NCBI RefSeq assembly: GCF_900169165.1
Contig: NZ_FXYY01000027.1
Location: 1 to 40,632 of the forward strand
Length of the DNA stretch: 40,632 nucleotides
Reading direction: 5' to 3'
Source of the DNA: Brevibacterium linens ATCC 9172
GTDB taxonomy: Bacteria > Actinomycetota > Actinomycetes > Actinomycetales > Brevibacteriaceae
Shown here: in pieces, positions 15,362 through 23,759 of the stretch
How positions within the stretch are numbered: the first letter of the stretch is position 1
Layout of the letters: each line of letters starts with the position of its first letter
Made by a program: the position numbers and the translations under genes
The notes under the pieces: model-generated
Database searches by the model: none
What the model saw: the letters and a program-made list of their open reading frames with translations, nothing else
Told to the model about the DNA's origin: nothing

Positions 15362-16555
15362 ATGCCTTACACCGTCGAGCTCCACTGGTCTCCGCCTAAC
15401 ACCGCCGGATTGAGCAGGAAAGATCGGGCTTCCGGCACCTACCACGCATATGTGCCGGACGAGCTCCCTCTCAAACTTCCAACCCTCAGCCCTGAGGCCA
15501 CAGCAGCGGCCGACGAGGCTGCACTCATTCTCGCCCGGCTCGACGAACGGATCAGGTCATCGGGCAGCCGCTACCTCAATCACCTGCTCATCCGCTCGGA
15601 GAGCATCTCGTCGTCGTGGATCGAGGGCAATCGGCTCTCTCCGAAGAAACTCGCAATCGCCGAACGGCTCCAACACGGTGATCGCGTTGCACTCGACGTC
15701 ATCGCCAATGTCCGAGCCACCGAACACGCCATCGACGCCCTCTCCGATCCCGTCCGGCAAGTCACTGTCGCGGACATCGTCGATCTTCAGCACGCAATCG
15801 AACCGCGCTTGGAGCCGGGCCTGCGGACCGAGCAGAACTGGGTCGGAGGTCCAGGCAACAGTCCGCTGCGTGCCGACTTCATCCCGCCGCCCCCGTCGGA
15901 GGTGCCGAGACTTATCGCAAACCTGGCGGACTTCATCTCCTGCACAGACGGCAACCCCGTCGTCCGGGCCGCGATCACCCACGCCCAGTTCGAGACGATC
16001 CACCCGTTCATCGACGGCAATGGCCGCACCGGTCGAGCACTCGTGCACACCGTGCTCAAACGGTCAGACGCCCTCCGCAGCGCCCTCGTCCCAATCAGCA
16101 CCGTCTTCGCCGCAGATACGAAGGCCTACATCGGCGGATTGACCGCATTCCGCCGCGATCCCGCGGATCTGAGCGCCTGGGTGGCCTCATTCGCCGAGGC
16201 GGCCGAGCGTTCCGCAGAAAGTGCCGTTCACCTCGACGAGGACATCATCGCCTTGGACCAGACCATCCGCACCGACCTCGTGGATCACCGCCGGTCCATC
16301 GGCAAATCCCCGGTGCAGCCGAGATCCGGGTCCGTCATCCTCAAGATCCTCGACCGCCTTGCTCGCGAACCCGTCATCACCATCGATTCGGTTGCCACCG
16401 AGCACGGCGTGACACCTGCCGCGGCTCACCGAGCGTTGGTGGAGCTCGCCGAGGCCGGCATTCTGCGGAAGACCAAGAACCACAAGGGCAAAATCGTCTG
16501 CTATTCGGCGGATCGGCACCTCGCCTATGTGGAGCTCACCGAGGCTCGCAGGTGA
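15362..16555 (+). CDS. Fic-family protein (predicted AMP-transferase) with C-terminal winged helix
   Basis: A 397-residue protein. The Fic motif HPFIDGNGRTGR (residues 214-225) is complete, including the catalytic His and the two Arg that grip ATP phosphates. The N-terminal inhibitory motif SISSSWIEGN (81-90) places it among class II Fic proteins, which keep themselves inactive through the motif's Glu (E88). The C-terminal ~90 residues (about 315-397) read as a winged helix (VILKILDRLAREPVITIDSV then LVELAEAGILRK). Family role: transfer of AMP from ATP to hydroxyls of target proteins. No antitoxin gene is adjacent, consistent with built-in inhibition. AGGAAAGG is seen upstream of the ATG. The inverted repeat upstream suggests autoregulation. 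Confidence 0.88.
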   Translation: MPYTVELHWSPPNTAGLSRKDRASGTYHAYVPDELPLKLPTLSPEATAAADEAALILARLDERIRSSGSRYLNHLLIRSESISSSWIEGNRLSPKKLAIAERLQHGDRVALDVIANVRATEHAIDALSDPVRQVTVADIVDLQHAIEPRLEPGLRTEQNWVGGPGNSPLRADFIPPPPSEVPRLIANLADFISCTDGNPVVRAAITHAQFETIHPFIDGNGRTGRALVHTVLKRSDALRSALVPISTVFAADTKAYIGGLTAFRRDPADLSAWVASFAEAAERSAESAVHLDEDIIALDQTIRTDLVDHRRSIGKSPVQPRSGSVILKILDRLAREPVITIDSVATEHGVTPAAAHRALVELAEAGILRKTKNHKGKIVCYSADRHLAYVELTEARR

Positions 16556-16600
16556 TTCGCGAGGACATCATCTGCCACCACCGACAGAGAACACCGCTCA

Positions 16601-17796
16601 TCACCACCCGGGGACGACGAAGGTCAGCCAGGTGACGATCGGCGCGATGACGACCATCGAGAATCCCCACACCATGAGCTGCTTGAACACCTTGTCCCGC
16701 TGATCCTCCGGCGAGTTCGCCACGACAAGCGCACCCGAGGTGGAGAACGGTGAGGAATCGACCACCGAGGACGAGATCGCCAGTGCGATGATCAGGCCGA
16801 TCTCGCTCACACTTCCAGTGAGCAGGAACGGCACTGCCAGAGGAATGAGTGCACCGAGGATGCCCGTCGTCGACGCGAATGCCGAGACCACCGCACCGAT
16901 GAAGCAGATGATGAGTGCGGCGAAGAGCGGAGCTCCCATGCCGCAGACCAGCAGCGCTGTCGGCCACGCAATCTTGCTCACCGCACCCTTGCTGATGCGG
17001 GGCGAGAAGAACGAGATGACCACGGCGATGCTGATGGCGGTGAACCCGACGTCCTGATTGAGCGGCGGCACGACCATGACCGCAAGAACGATGAGACCGA
17101 CGAGAGTGACGATGCGGTTGAGGTCGAAGGTGGTGATTTCGACGTCCTCGTCGGCGTCCTTGACCATCGTCGTCTGCACCGACCGTCGAGCCGCCCTGCG
17201 CTCGGGGTCGTGGTACGGCGCGGGAGAGCCGCCCGGTCCGCCGCCGGCAGGGCCGTCCGCTCCACCCGAGCCGCCTGCACCAGTGTCGGCCGATCCTGGT
17301 CCGACTCCACTGGCAGGTTCCCCGTCTTTGTCTTCGAGTCCGTGCCCGAGATCGCGCTTGCCCAGCGGCTCCCGCCCGCCGAAGAGGAAGAAGCAGACCA
17401 AGCCGAGGATGACGTTGAAGACGAAGGACGCGAGGAACAGCAGCAGCGGGCTGCCCGGAAGGTCATTGCGTTCGACGACCTGATTGGTGATGGTGCCGAA
17501 GATGCTGAGCGGCGAGAACCCGCCGGCCGTCGCTCCGTTGGTGACCATGAGCCCCATGAGCAGCGGCCGGATGCCGTACCGCCGGGAGAATCCCATCCCC
17601 ATCGGCGCGATGATCGCGATGGCCGCCGGCTCCACGGAACCGAAGCCGGAGAGCAGAGCCGTGACGACGAAGAACACCCACGGGATCAGCGCGATTCGAC
17701 CGCCGACGGCCTTGACGAGGATATGGACGATCCAATCGACCGTGCCGTTGTCCTTCGCCAAGGCGAACAGATACGTGACGCCGACAAGCTCGGGAT
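16601..17796 (-). pseudogene. dicarboxylate-type permease (MatC/SLC13-like), N-terminus deleted
   Basis: Homology-like text starts abruptly at VGVTYLFALAKDNGTVDWIV and continues about 395 residues through many hydrophobic helices to a TGA. FGSVEPAAIAIIAPMGMGFS, TNGATAGGFSPLSIFGTI and SSSVVDSSPFSTSGALVVA are typical of the MatC/CitM-like ion transporter superfamily. The central Gly/Pro-rich loop is a cytosolic linker. The first helices and the start codon are missing. Upstream, the frame runs into the antisense strand of a truncated CoA transferase. Presumed original role: dicarboxylate uptake. It is almost certainly inactive. Confidence 0.75.
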
Positions 17797-17797
17797 G

Positions 17798-18598
17798 ATC
17801 CTCGCGCAGGCTCGGTCGGGGCTGATGAGCATCACTGGATTCCCCGATCACCCGCCCGCGAAGGTCGGGGTGCCGATCTCCGATCTCTCGACCGCTCTCT
17901 ACGTCGCGCTCGGCATCGTCTCCGCCCTCTATGAGCGGCGCGAGTCCGGGCAGGGCCAGTACCTCGACGTTTCCCTCTTCGAGTCGGCGGTGTCCTTGGC
18001 GGTGTGGGAAGCCGGCGGGTACTTCGGTGCTGGGACGGTGAGTCGGCCGAATGGTTCGGCTCATCAGGCGCAGGCACCGTATCAGGCGATCGAGGTCGGC
18101 GACGGGTTCGTCACCATCGGTGCGAACACCCCGGCCACGTGGACGCGGTTCTGCTCGGCCTTCGACCTCGCCGACCTCGAGCACCACCCGAAGTACGCCG
18201 AGCCAGCAATGCGGTTCGCCAACCGAGAGGCCCTCATCGCCGTCATCGAGGATCGGCTGCGCAACCGCTCGATCGCCGAGGTGGTCGAAGAGATGAATCG
18301 AGTGGGTGTCCCGGCCGCACCGATCAACGACTACGAACAGGTGTTCACCGACGACCATCTGCGGCAGCGGAACTTCTTCTGGTCGTCTCAGCACCCCCGC
18401 CTCGGCGAGGTGACGCAATTGGGCAACCCGATGCGCTTCTCCCGTTCGCAGCTGATCCACGGTCGGGCCGGACCGTCGCTCGGTGCGGACACCGACCGGG
18501 TGCTCGCGGAGTTCGCGAGCAGTACCGGGACGGCCAGGTCCGGCTCGGACTCCGCCCCTGCCGGAACCGACACCATCACCGAGGAGGTTCGGTCATGA
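17798..18598 (+). pseudogene. CaiB/BaiF CoA transferase, N-terminal third deleted
   Basis: From about 17798 the frame matches the middle and C-terminal parts of type III CoA transferases: LAQARSGLMSITGFPD, VGVPISDLSTALYVALGIVS, GQYLDVSLFESAVSLAVWE, then RFCSAFDLADLEHHPKY and VPAAPINDYEQVFTDDH. The N-terminal Rossmann-like region with the start codon is absent. Normal length is about 400 residues; only about 265 remain. The stop overlaps the ATG of the following crotonase gene (ATGA), showing they were one operon. Family role: CoA transfer between organic acids. Confidence 0.8.
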
Positions 18599-18840
18599 GC
18601 GACGATGTTCTCACCGAGGTCGTCGGACGCACGCTTCGCGTCACGTTCAACCGTCCCGAGGCGCGCAACGCGATGACGTTCGAGATGTACCAGAAGCTCG
18701 CCGAGGCGGCCGCCCAGGTCGACGCGGACCCGCAGCTGCGTGCCCTCGTCCTCCGTGGAGCCGGAGGCCGAGCCTTCGTGGCCGGTACCGACATCGCGCA
18801 GTTCCGGGGGTTCACCGGTGAGGACGGAGTCGCGTATGAC
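18595..18840 (+). pseudogene. enoyl-CoA hydratase/isomerase (crotonase), 5' part, split by the IS
   Basis: The frame opens with VLTEVVGRTLRVTFNRPEAR and NAMTFEMYQKLAEAA, the crotonase N-terminus, and proceeds to AFVAGTDIAQFRGFTGED before running into the IS at 18840. The remainder resumes at 20553. Removing the IS and one copy of the duplication restores a single uninterrupted frame, so the insertion is the only visible lesion. The start is coupled (ATGA) to the CoA-transferase relic. Confidence 0.85.
18771..18839 (+). repeat. left copy of the 69-bp target duplication
   Basis: Bases 18771-18839 are identical to 20553-20621. One further G (18770/20552) also matches and could be assigned to the target or the element. 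The duplication is crotonase coding sequence, so it arose from the insertion. Confidence 0.9.
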
Positions 18841-20552
18841 CTGAGTTCCACAACTTTAGTGCCCCGCAAACCGGCCGGGCAGTAGCTCAGCCGCGATTTC
18901 TCTCGCCTCCCCGGCGACCTCGGGATCGAAGGTGATGTCTTGCCCACCGACCCGCCCGGTGAACTCCCGCAATGGCCGCAACGATGTGATGATCTTCTTC
19001 AACGACTCCCCAGTCGCGGCCTGCATGAACCTCGATACGGCCAACGCCGTGAACACGACCGGCAAGTGCGCCTCGATCGCATCCCGTTTCCGGTGGAAGA
19101 TCGGCCTGGCTCGCAGGTCGGTCTTCGACATCCGGAAAGACTGCTCGACGTGCCACAGGTCGTGATAGCTGCCGATGACCTCGGTCGCTGGCATAGTCCC
19201 GGCGGGAATGTTCGTCACGTAGCCCTTGAACCCCGTCAGCTTCATCGCCCGCTCATACGCCTTCTCATCGAAGGCTTTCTCCTCATCGGTGACTTTCACG
19301 AACCGGGCCTTCTTCGCCGGCTTCTCCCCATCGATGATTGCCAGTGCGCGGTTGCGCTGCAGGTTCAGCGTCTGCTCATCACGCATCGCCCGTTTGCGTC
19401 TGTACTGCCACACCACTCGCCACGCACCCGGATGTTCCGTAGCCGACCACACGGGTTCGCGTCGCTTCTTCACCCGCTCCGGGTCGAGTCGCTTCACCCC
19501 TTTCGGAGTAATCGTGTCGATGATCTGTCCATCGTCGGTGTATTCGCCGTTCCACCGAAAATGCGTCGCCAGGTCATGTGGTGCTTTCGTCTGCCGGGAC
19601 CCGACGATGAACCGCAGCCCAGCATCGTCGAGTTCCTTGAGGTTCTTCGCCGACAGCATGCCCGCATCAGCGGCGACGACCATGTTCGCCACCTGGTGGC
19701 GGTCTTGGAAGGTTTTGATCACGGGAATGATCGTGTGGGTCTCGGCTTTCGCTCCTTCGAAACAGCCGATCTCTAACGGGAATCCGGTCCGGTCAACGAG
19801 CAGTCCCACGACGATCTGAGGGTCAACGCGACGTTCTTTCGAGTACCCGACCTGGCGCAGAGCGTCTTCCTTCTCAGCCTCGAAATATAAAGTCGTCACA
19901 TCATAAAGGAGCAGGCTGATGCCGGTGGTCGCGACACTGTGGCTGAAGCATTTCTCGGCGATCTTTCCTCGGTAGTCGCGTTCGTTGGCCCGGATGAGAC
20001 AGTTAAGGAACGTGTTGTGATGCGGTGGCTCGATACCAAGCTCGGCAAGGACACGGAGACTGTCTGCCTTCGAGGTGGGTTCGACCAGCCGTGCCAAAAC
20101 GAGGCGGAAGAACGCGTTGTCTTTGATCACGTCGGCGAAACCGAGTCTCTTCCACGACTCGGTGATGGCGTCGATGAGGACCGATGACCGTGATCCCACA
20201 ACGGTTCGCGCTCGTGGCGGTGCAGCAGTATCGGCGGGTAAGCCCAATTCGAGTTCGAGTTGTTCCGCTGCCCCGTAGTCGGTGAGCTTCTCGTCGCCGG
20301 CGGCGAGCAGGGCTGTCAGTTCTGCCTCGGTGTGAGCGGATCCGAGGTGTTCAAGAACGGTGACTTTACCGCGGTGTTTGCGCACGATTTGCACGGCTGT
20401 GGCCCCGGAGGCAGTGGTGACTTTCCGTAGACGAGGCGACATAACCCCATCGTAGACAGCCGATTAGTGTCCCACCAACACGATTGCTGACCCTGTGACC
20501 AGCACAAACAAAAGCAGAATCGCGAAATCAGAGCCCAATTGTGGAAGTCAGG
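18840..20552 (-). mobile_element. intact IS1634-family element, IS1549-like
   Basis: A 1.71-kb element with terminal inverted repeats of pattern CCTGASTTCCACAAYT (left end at 18840, right end at 20552; 14 of 16 positions match). It contains one full-length transposase gene and little else. It interrupts a crotonase gene and is flanked by a 69-70-bp direct duplication. Long and variable target duplications are a reported trait of IS1549 (Mycobacterium smegmatis) and IS1634 (Mycoplasma mycoides), which fits the transposase family. The identical flanks show the insertion is recent. Confidence 0.9.
18856..20442 (-). CDS. IS1634-family DDE transposase
   Basis: A 528-residue transposase of the IS4-like DDE superfamily. 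The three acidic regions are visible: LLYDVTTLYFEAE (first Asp), MVVAADAGMLSAKNL (second Asp) and YHDLWHVEQSFRMSKTDL (Glu), followed by ARPIFHRKRDAIEAHLPV, typical of IS1634 members. The N-terminal HTH-like region is present and no frameshift is seen, so the enzyme is likely active. The coding end lies only about 16 bp from the left IS terminus. Confidence 0.92.
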   Translation of the reverse strand: MSPRLRKVTTASGATAVQIVRKHRGKVTVLEHLGSAHTEAELTALLAAGDEKLTDYGAAEQLELELGLPADTAAPPRARTVVGSRSSVLIDAITESWKRLGFADVIKDNAFFRLVLARLVEPTSKADSLRVLAELGIEPPHHNTFLNCLIRANERDYRGKIAEKCFSHSVATTGISLLLYDVTTLYFEAEKEDALRQVGYSKERRVDPQIVVGLLVDRTGFPLEIGCFEGAKAETHTIIPVIKTFQDRHQVANMVVAADAGMLSAKNLKELDDAGLRFIVGSRQTKAPHDLATHFRWNGEYTDDGQIIDTITPKGVKRLDPERVKKRREPVWSATEHPGAWRVVWQYRRKRAMRDEQTLNLQRNRALAIIDGEKPAKKARFVKVTDEEKAFDEKAYERAMKLTGFKGYVTNIPAGTMPATEVIGSYHDLWHVEQSFRMSKTDLRARPIFHRKRDAIEAHLPVVFTALAVSRFMQAATGESLKKIITSLRPLREFTGRVGGQDITFDPEVAGEAREIAAELLPGRFAGH

Positions 20553-20621
20553 AGCCTTCGTGGCCGGTACCGACATCGCGCAGTTCCGGGGGTTCACCGG
20601 TGAGGACGGAGTCGCGTATGA
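20553..20621 (+). repeat. right copy of the 69-bp target duplication
   Basis: Identical to 18771-18839. After this copy the crotonase frame continues to its natural end. Confidence 0.9.
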
Positions 20622-21141
20622 GCAGCGCATCGACGAGGTGCTCGGGACTCTGGCCGCGGTCGGCAAACCGGTCATCGCCGTCATCGACGGCCACTGTGTG
20701 GGCGGAGGTCTGGGGATCGCGTGCTGCGCGGATGTGCGGATCGGGTCGGCTGCCTCGGCGTTCTCCGTTCCCATCGCTCGGACCTTGGGCAACACACTTT
20801 CGGCAAACACCCTGCGCCGCTTGGTCCGGGCGTTCGGGGTACCGCGGACCGCGTCGATGCTCATCACCGCTCGGAAGGTCGACGCGCAGGAGGCGCTGGC
20901 CTCGGGGTTCCTCACCGCGGTCGATGAGGATCTCGACGCCGAGGCCGAAGCCCTCATTGAGCGGGTTGTCTCCGGGGCACCCCTGACGCAGTGGGCGATC
21001 AAGGAGAACCTCCGCCGGCTGGCTGCCGGCGGACCCGTCGACGATGCGGATGTCGTCTCAAAGGTCTACGGCAGCCAGGATTTCGCGAACGCCGTCGAAG
21101 GATTCCTCACCAAGACCCCGGTGGAGTGGACCGGGGAGTAA
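20553..21141 (+). pseudogene. enoyl-CoA hydratase/isomerase, 3' part
   Basis: Resumes the crotonase after the IS: KPVIAVIDGHCVGGGLGIAC (oxyanion-hole glycine region), then ADVRIGSAASAFSVPIARTL, then QWAIKENLRRLAAGG to the TAA. Together with the 5' part it would give a normal ~260-residue enzyme acting on acyl-CoA double bonds. As it stands an internal start might give a C-terminal fragment, without the N-terminal CoA-binding strands. Confidence 0.85.
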
Positions 21142-21147
21142 GCCGTC

Positions 21148-21300
21148 GTGCCGCGCGTCGCTCGATGGGACATCGCCTTGATTGCAGTCATCCCTGCGCT
21201 TATCTGGTCGTTCGGCGTGTGGCCCCACCGGCGCAGAACTACAGCCAACTCCGGGAGAACTATGAGTCGCTCTCTCCGGCGACTCCTGAGTGCCGTGTGA
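21148..21300 (+). CDS. possible 50-residue single-span membrane peptide
   Basis: A GTG-started frame reads ARWDIALIAVIPALIWSFGV, one plausible membrane helix, followed by a basic tail (WPHRRRTT). It overlaps the 3' end of the converging GntR gene by about 40 bp. No Shine-Dalgarno stands out. It could be the start of a degraded transporter gene. Confidence 0.25.
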   Translation: MPRVARWDIALIAVIPALIWSFGVWPHRRRTTANSGRTMSRSLRRLLSAV

Positions 21301-21922
21301 GCACACTCATCATATGGTCGCGCGCCCGCTCGATCCCGCTCAGCGCAGTGCTGCGGATGACGGCCTCATCTCGAGTCATGATCGCGTCGATCAGACGGCC
21401 GTGGTTGACCGCCTTGTAGGGACGACCGAGTTCTCGGCGGAGGTTGAGACAGCGTTCGATCTCTTCATGGATCGCCCGCACCGTCGTCGCCAGCAGGGAG
21501 ATGCCGGAAAGTTCGGCAATGCGCACATGGAGCCTGCTGTTGCGCTCATTGAGCACGAGCTTCTCGACGTCAGGGTCCGTGCTCAGCGCGCTGAGCTCCT
21601 CGAGCTCGGTGAGCTCCCCCTCTGTGCTTCTCTGAGAGGCGAGCACCGCCGCCTCGGGCTCGACAAGGGTCCGCAGAGTGTAGAGATCGTGGATTTCGCC
21701 GAAGTCAAGTGGTTTGACGAAGGTTCCCCGCTTCGGAAGTACGACGACGAGCCCTTCTCGGCGGAGGTTGTTGATCGCCTCTCGCACCGGCGTACGACTC
21801 ATCTCGTACTGTTCGGCGAGGGCCGAATCCGACAGAACCGTCCCCGGGCGCAGTCGTGCTTCGATGATATCCCTCTTCAACCGGGCATAGGCCCGATCGG
21901 CCATTGACTCCTTCGAAGCCAT
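21260..21922 (-). CDS. GntR-family regulator (FadR subfamily)
   Basis: About 220 residues. The N-terminal winged helix is typical: RAYARLKRDIIEARLRPGTV, then SDSALAEQYEMSRTPVREAI and the wing VVVLPKRGTFVKPL. The C-terminal all-helical FadR/FCD-type domain includes LYTLRTLVEPEAAVLA, FHVRIAELSG-like text (LHVRIAELSG), and AVNHGRLIDAIMTRDEAVI, whose His and Asp/Glu positions bind a metal and an organic-acid effector in the family. The frame extends to 21952; the ATG at 21922 with GGAAGTGGG upstream is preferred. It diverges from the AbgT/opine-dehydrogenase operon and probably controls it, with candidate dyads in the 190-bp gap. Confidence 0.88.
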   Translation of the reverse strand: MASKESMADRAYARLKRDIIEARLRPGTVLSDSALAEQYEMSRTPVREAINNLRREGLVVVLPKRGTFVKPLDFGEIHDLYTLRTLVEPEAAVLASQRSTEGELTELEELSALSTDPDVEKLVLNERNSRLHVRIAELSGISLLATTVRAIHEEIERCLNLRRELGRPYKAVNHGRLIDAIMTRDEAVIRSTALSGIERARDHMMSVLTRHSGVAGESDS

Positions 21923-21971
21923 CGAACACCCACTTCCGCTCTCGAGTCCCAACCCGAGTGTTCGCTGCGGG

Positions 21972-22001
21972 TTGACTTCATCTGCTTTCGAATTCTAGCA
22001 T
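21972..22001 (+). promoter_or_regulatory. candidate promoter for the AbgT operon
   Basis: TTGACT (21972-21977) and TAGCAT (21996-22001), 18-bp spacing, lie about 115 bp upstream of the AbgT ATG. The A/T-rich block that follows (22003-22040) holds alternative -10 boxes. Inferred only. Confidence 0.4.
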
Positions 22002-22025
22002 TCCTGTTATATATTTCATGTACGT

Positions 22026-22067
22026 AAGTTGGATTAAACAACTTGGCTGCCAGTCCTCGACGAGGAC
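22026..22067 (+). promoter_or_regulatory. two inverted repeats, candidate GntR operators
   Basis: AAGTTG-7-CAACTT at 22026-22044 and GTCCTCG-A-CGAGGAC at 22053-22067 are perfect dyads between the GntR start and the AbgT start. FadR-type GntR proteins bind short dyads near their own promoters, so either may be the operator. The second could also form a leader hairpin. Confidence 0.45.
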
Positions 22068-22115
22068 CTCACCACAACGACGTGCCACGAGTCCACGACC
22101 CGCAGGAGGGCCTTC

Positions 22116-23702
22116 ATGACACCCCGAACCGTCGACGCCGATCCGGGAATCAACCCTGACAACCGCTTCTACCGCGTACTCAGTGCGATCGAACGCGCGG
22201 GAAACCGACTGCCTCACCCGTTCTGGCTCTTCACCATCCTCTGCATCCTGCTCGGAATCACAAGCGCAATCATGTCTGGGCTCGGAGTCTCCGTAGTCCT
22301 GCCGGACGACGGATCGACAGCGCAGGTCAAGAACCTGTTCTCGATCGACGGCGCCCTCTTCGCCATCGAGAACGCTCTGACGAACTATGCGACGTTCCCG
22401 CCGCTGGCGATGATCGTCGTCGTCCTACTCGGCGTGAGCATCGCCGAGCGCAGCGGAATGCTCACCGCTCTGCTGCGAGTCACGGTCGGACGCCTGCCGA
22501 GAGCATGGCTGACCTTCTCCATCGCCTTCGCTTCGATGATCGCGCATGTGATGTCGGATTCCGCCTACCTCGTGATGATTCCGCTCGGTGCACTGGCGTT
22601 CAGAACCGCAGGACGCAGTCCGCTGCTGGGCCTCATGGTCGCCTACGCGGCCACCGCCGTCGGCTTCAACGCCAGCCCGCTCGTCACACCCTCTGATGCG
22701 ATCCGCGCGTCCCTGTCGATGGCCGCCTCGCACATCGTCGACGAGAACTACGTCGTCACGCCTTTCGCGACCTACTTCTTCACGGCGGCCTCATCGGTGA
22801 TCCTCTCGATCACGATCGCCGTCGTCGTCGACAAACTGCTCACCCGTCGCCCAGAATTCTCTCCGAGTCGCTTGGACGCCGACTTCGCCGTCTCCGACAA
22901 GCTGTTCAACACCGATCCGACGATGCAGGCGGGCGGCTCGGTCACCCTGCGCGCAGAGGAGCGTCGGGGACTCATCGTGTCTGCCGTCGTCTTCGCCGTC
23001 GCGGCAGTCGGCATCGCACTGATGCTCATGCCCGGCTCTCCGTTCCGCGGTGAGGGCGGCAGTATCGTCCAGTCGCCCGTCCTCAAGAACATCGCGATCT
23101 TCATCGCCATCGTGTTCGGCCTGCTCGGAATCGTCTATGGCCGGATCACGAAGTCGATTCCCACCCTAGGCGATGTGCCGCCTGCGATGGCCGAGGGCAT
23201 CCGGACACTGGCACCGGTGCTCGTACTGTTCTTTGTCGTCGCGCAGTTCCTCGCCTACTTCGAGTGGACCAATATCGGGTCGGTCATCAGCGTCAATGGT
23301 GCTGAGCTGTTCAAGCAGCTCAGTGCTCCGCACCTCGTGCTGCTGCTGCTCATCGTTGTCGCAATCTGCATACTCAACATGCTCATCACCAGCGGTTCGG
23401 CCATGTGGTCGATTCTCGCCCCCGTAGTCGTCCCGCTGGTCATGTACATCGGCATGCGTCCCGAATCGGCAATGGTCGCGTTCATGATCGGCGACTCTGT
23501 GACCAACTGCCTCACGCCGCTCAATGGCTACTTCGTGCTCGCCCTCGGATATGTCCAGCATTTCCGCAAAGGAGCCGGCGTCGGCACGATGCTGTCGTTC
23601 ACCCTTCCCCTCGCCGTCGCGGTGCTCATCGTATGGACGGCCTTCTTCGTCCTTTGGTACCTCATCGGGATTCCTCTCGGACCGGGTGTACCTGTGCGCT
23701 GA
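22116..23702 (+). CDS. AbgT-family transporter
   Basis: A 528-residue membrane protein with about 10-12 hydrophobic segments. It matches the AbgT (p-aminobenzoyl-glutamate transporter) family in length and landmarks: AIERAGNRLPHPFWLFTILC near the N-terminus, MIVVVLLGVSIAERSGMLTA, SDSAYLVMIPLGALAFRTAG, GFNASPLVTPSDA, ITSGSAMWSILAPVVVPLVM and SVTNCLTPLNGYFVLALG near the C-terminus. Family members import aminobenzoyl-glutamate-like amides or export sulfonamides using an ion gradient; the substrate here is unknown. AGGAGGG precedes the ATG. The opine-dehydrogenase-like gene follows 57 bp later, suggesting uptake of an N-substituted amino acid, which is inference. Confidence 0.85.
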   Translation: MTPRTVDADPGINPDNRFYRVLSAIERAGNRLPHPFWLFTILCILLGITSAIMSGLGVSVVLPDDGSTAQVKNLFSIDGALFAIENALTNYATFPPLAMIVVVLLGVSIAERSGMLTALLRVTVGRLPRAWLTFSIAFASMIAHVMSDSAYLVMIPLGALAFRTAGRSPLLGLMVAYAATAVGFNASPLVTPSDAIRASLSMAASHIVDENYVVTPFATYFFTAASSVILSITIAVVVDKLLTRRPEFSPSRLDADFAVSDKLFNTDPTMQAGGSVTLRAEERRGLIVSAVVFAVAAVGIALMLMPGSPFRGEGGSIVQSPVLKNIAIFIAIVFGLLGIVYGRITKSIPTLGDVPPAMAEGIRTLAPVLVLFFVVAQFLAYFEWTNIGSVISVNGAELFKQLSAPHLVLLLLIVVAICILNMLITSGSAMWSILAPVVVPLVMYIGMRPESAMVAFMIGDSVTNCLTPLNGYFVLALGYVQHFRKGAGVGTMLSFTLPLAVAVLIVWTAFFVLWYLIGIPLGPGVPVR

Positions 23703-23759
23703 CCTCGCGCCTTGCGGTGCCGACCGAACAACTGCAGTAAGAACGAAAGGAACAGAGAA

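Noticed and set aside
17210..17797. Upstream extension of the CoA-transferase frame
   Set aside because: Reads the antisense strand of the truncated permease; homology to CoA transferases begins only at about 17798.
17797..18460. Upstream extension of the permease frame
   Set aside because: Antisense of the truncated CoA transferase; it is not a real N-terminus.
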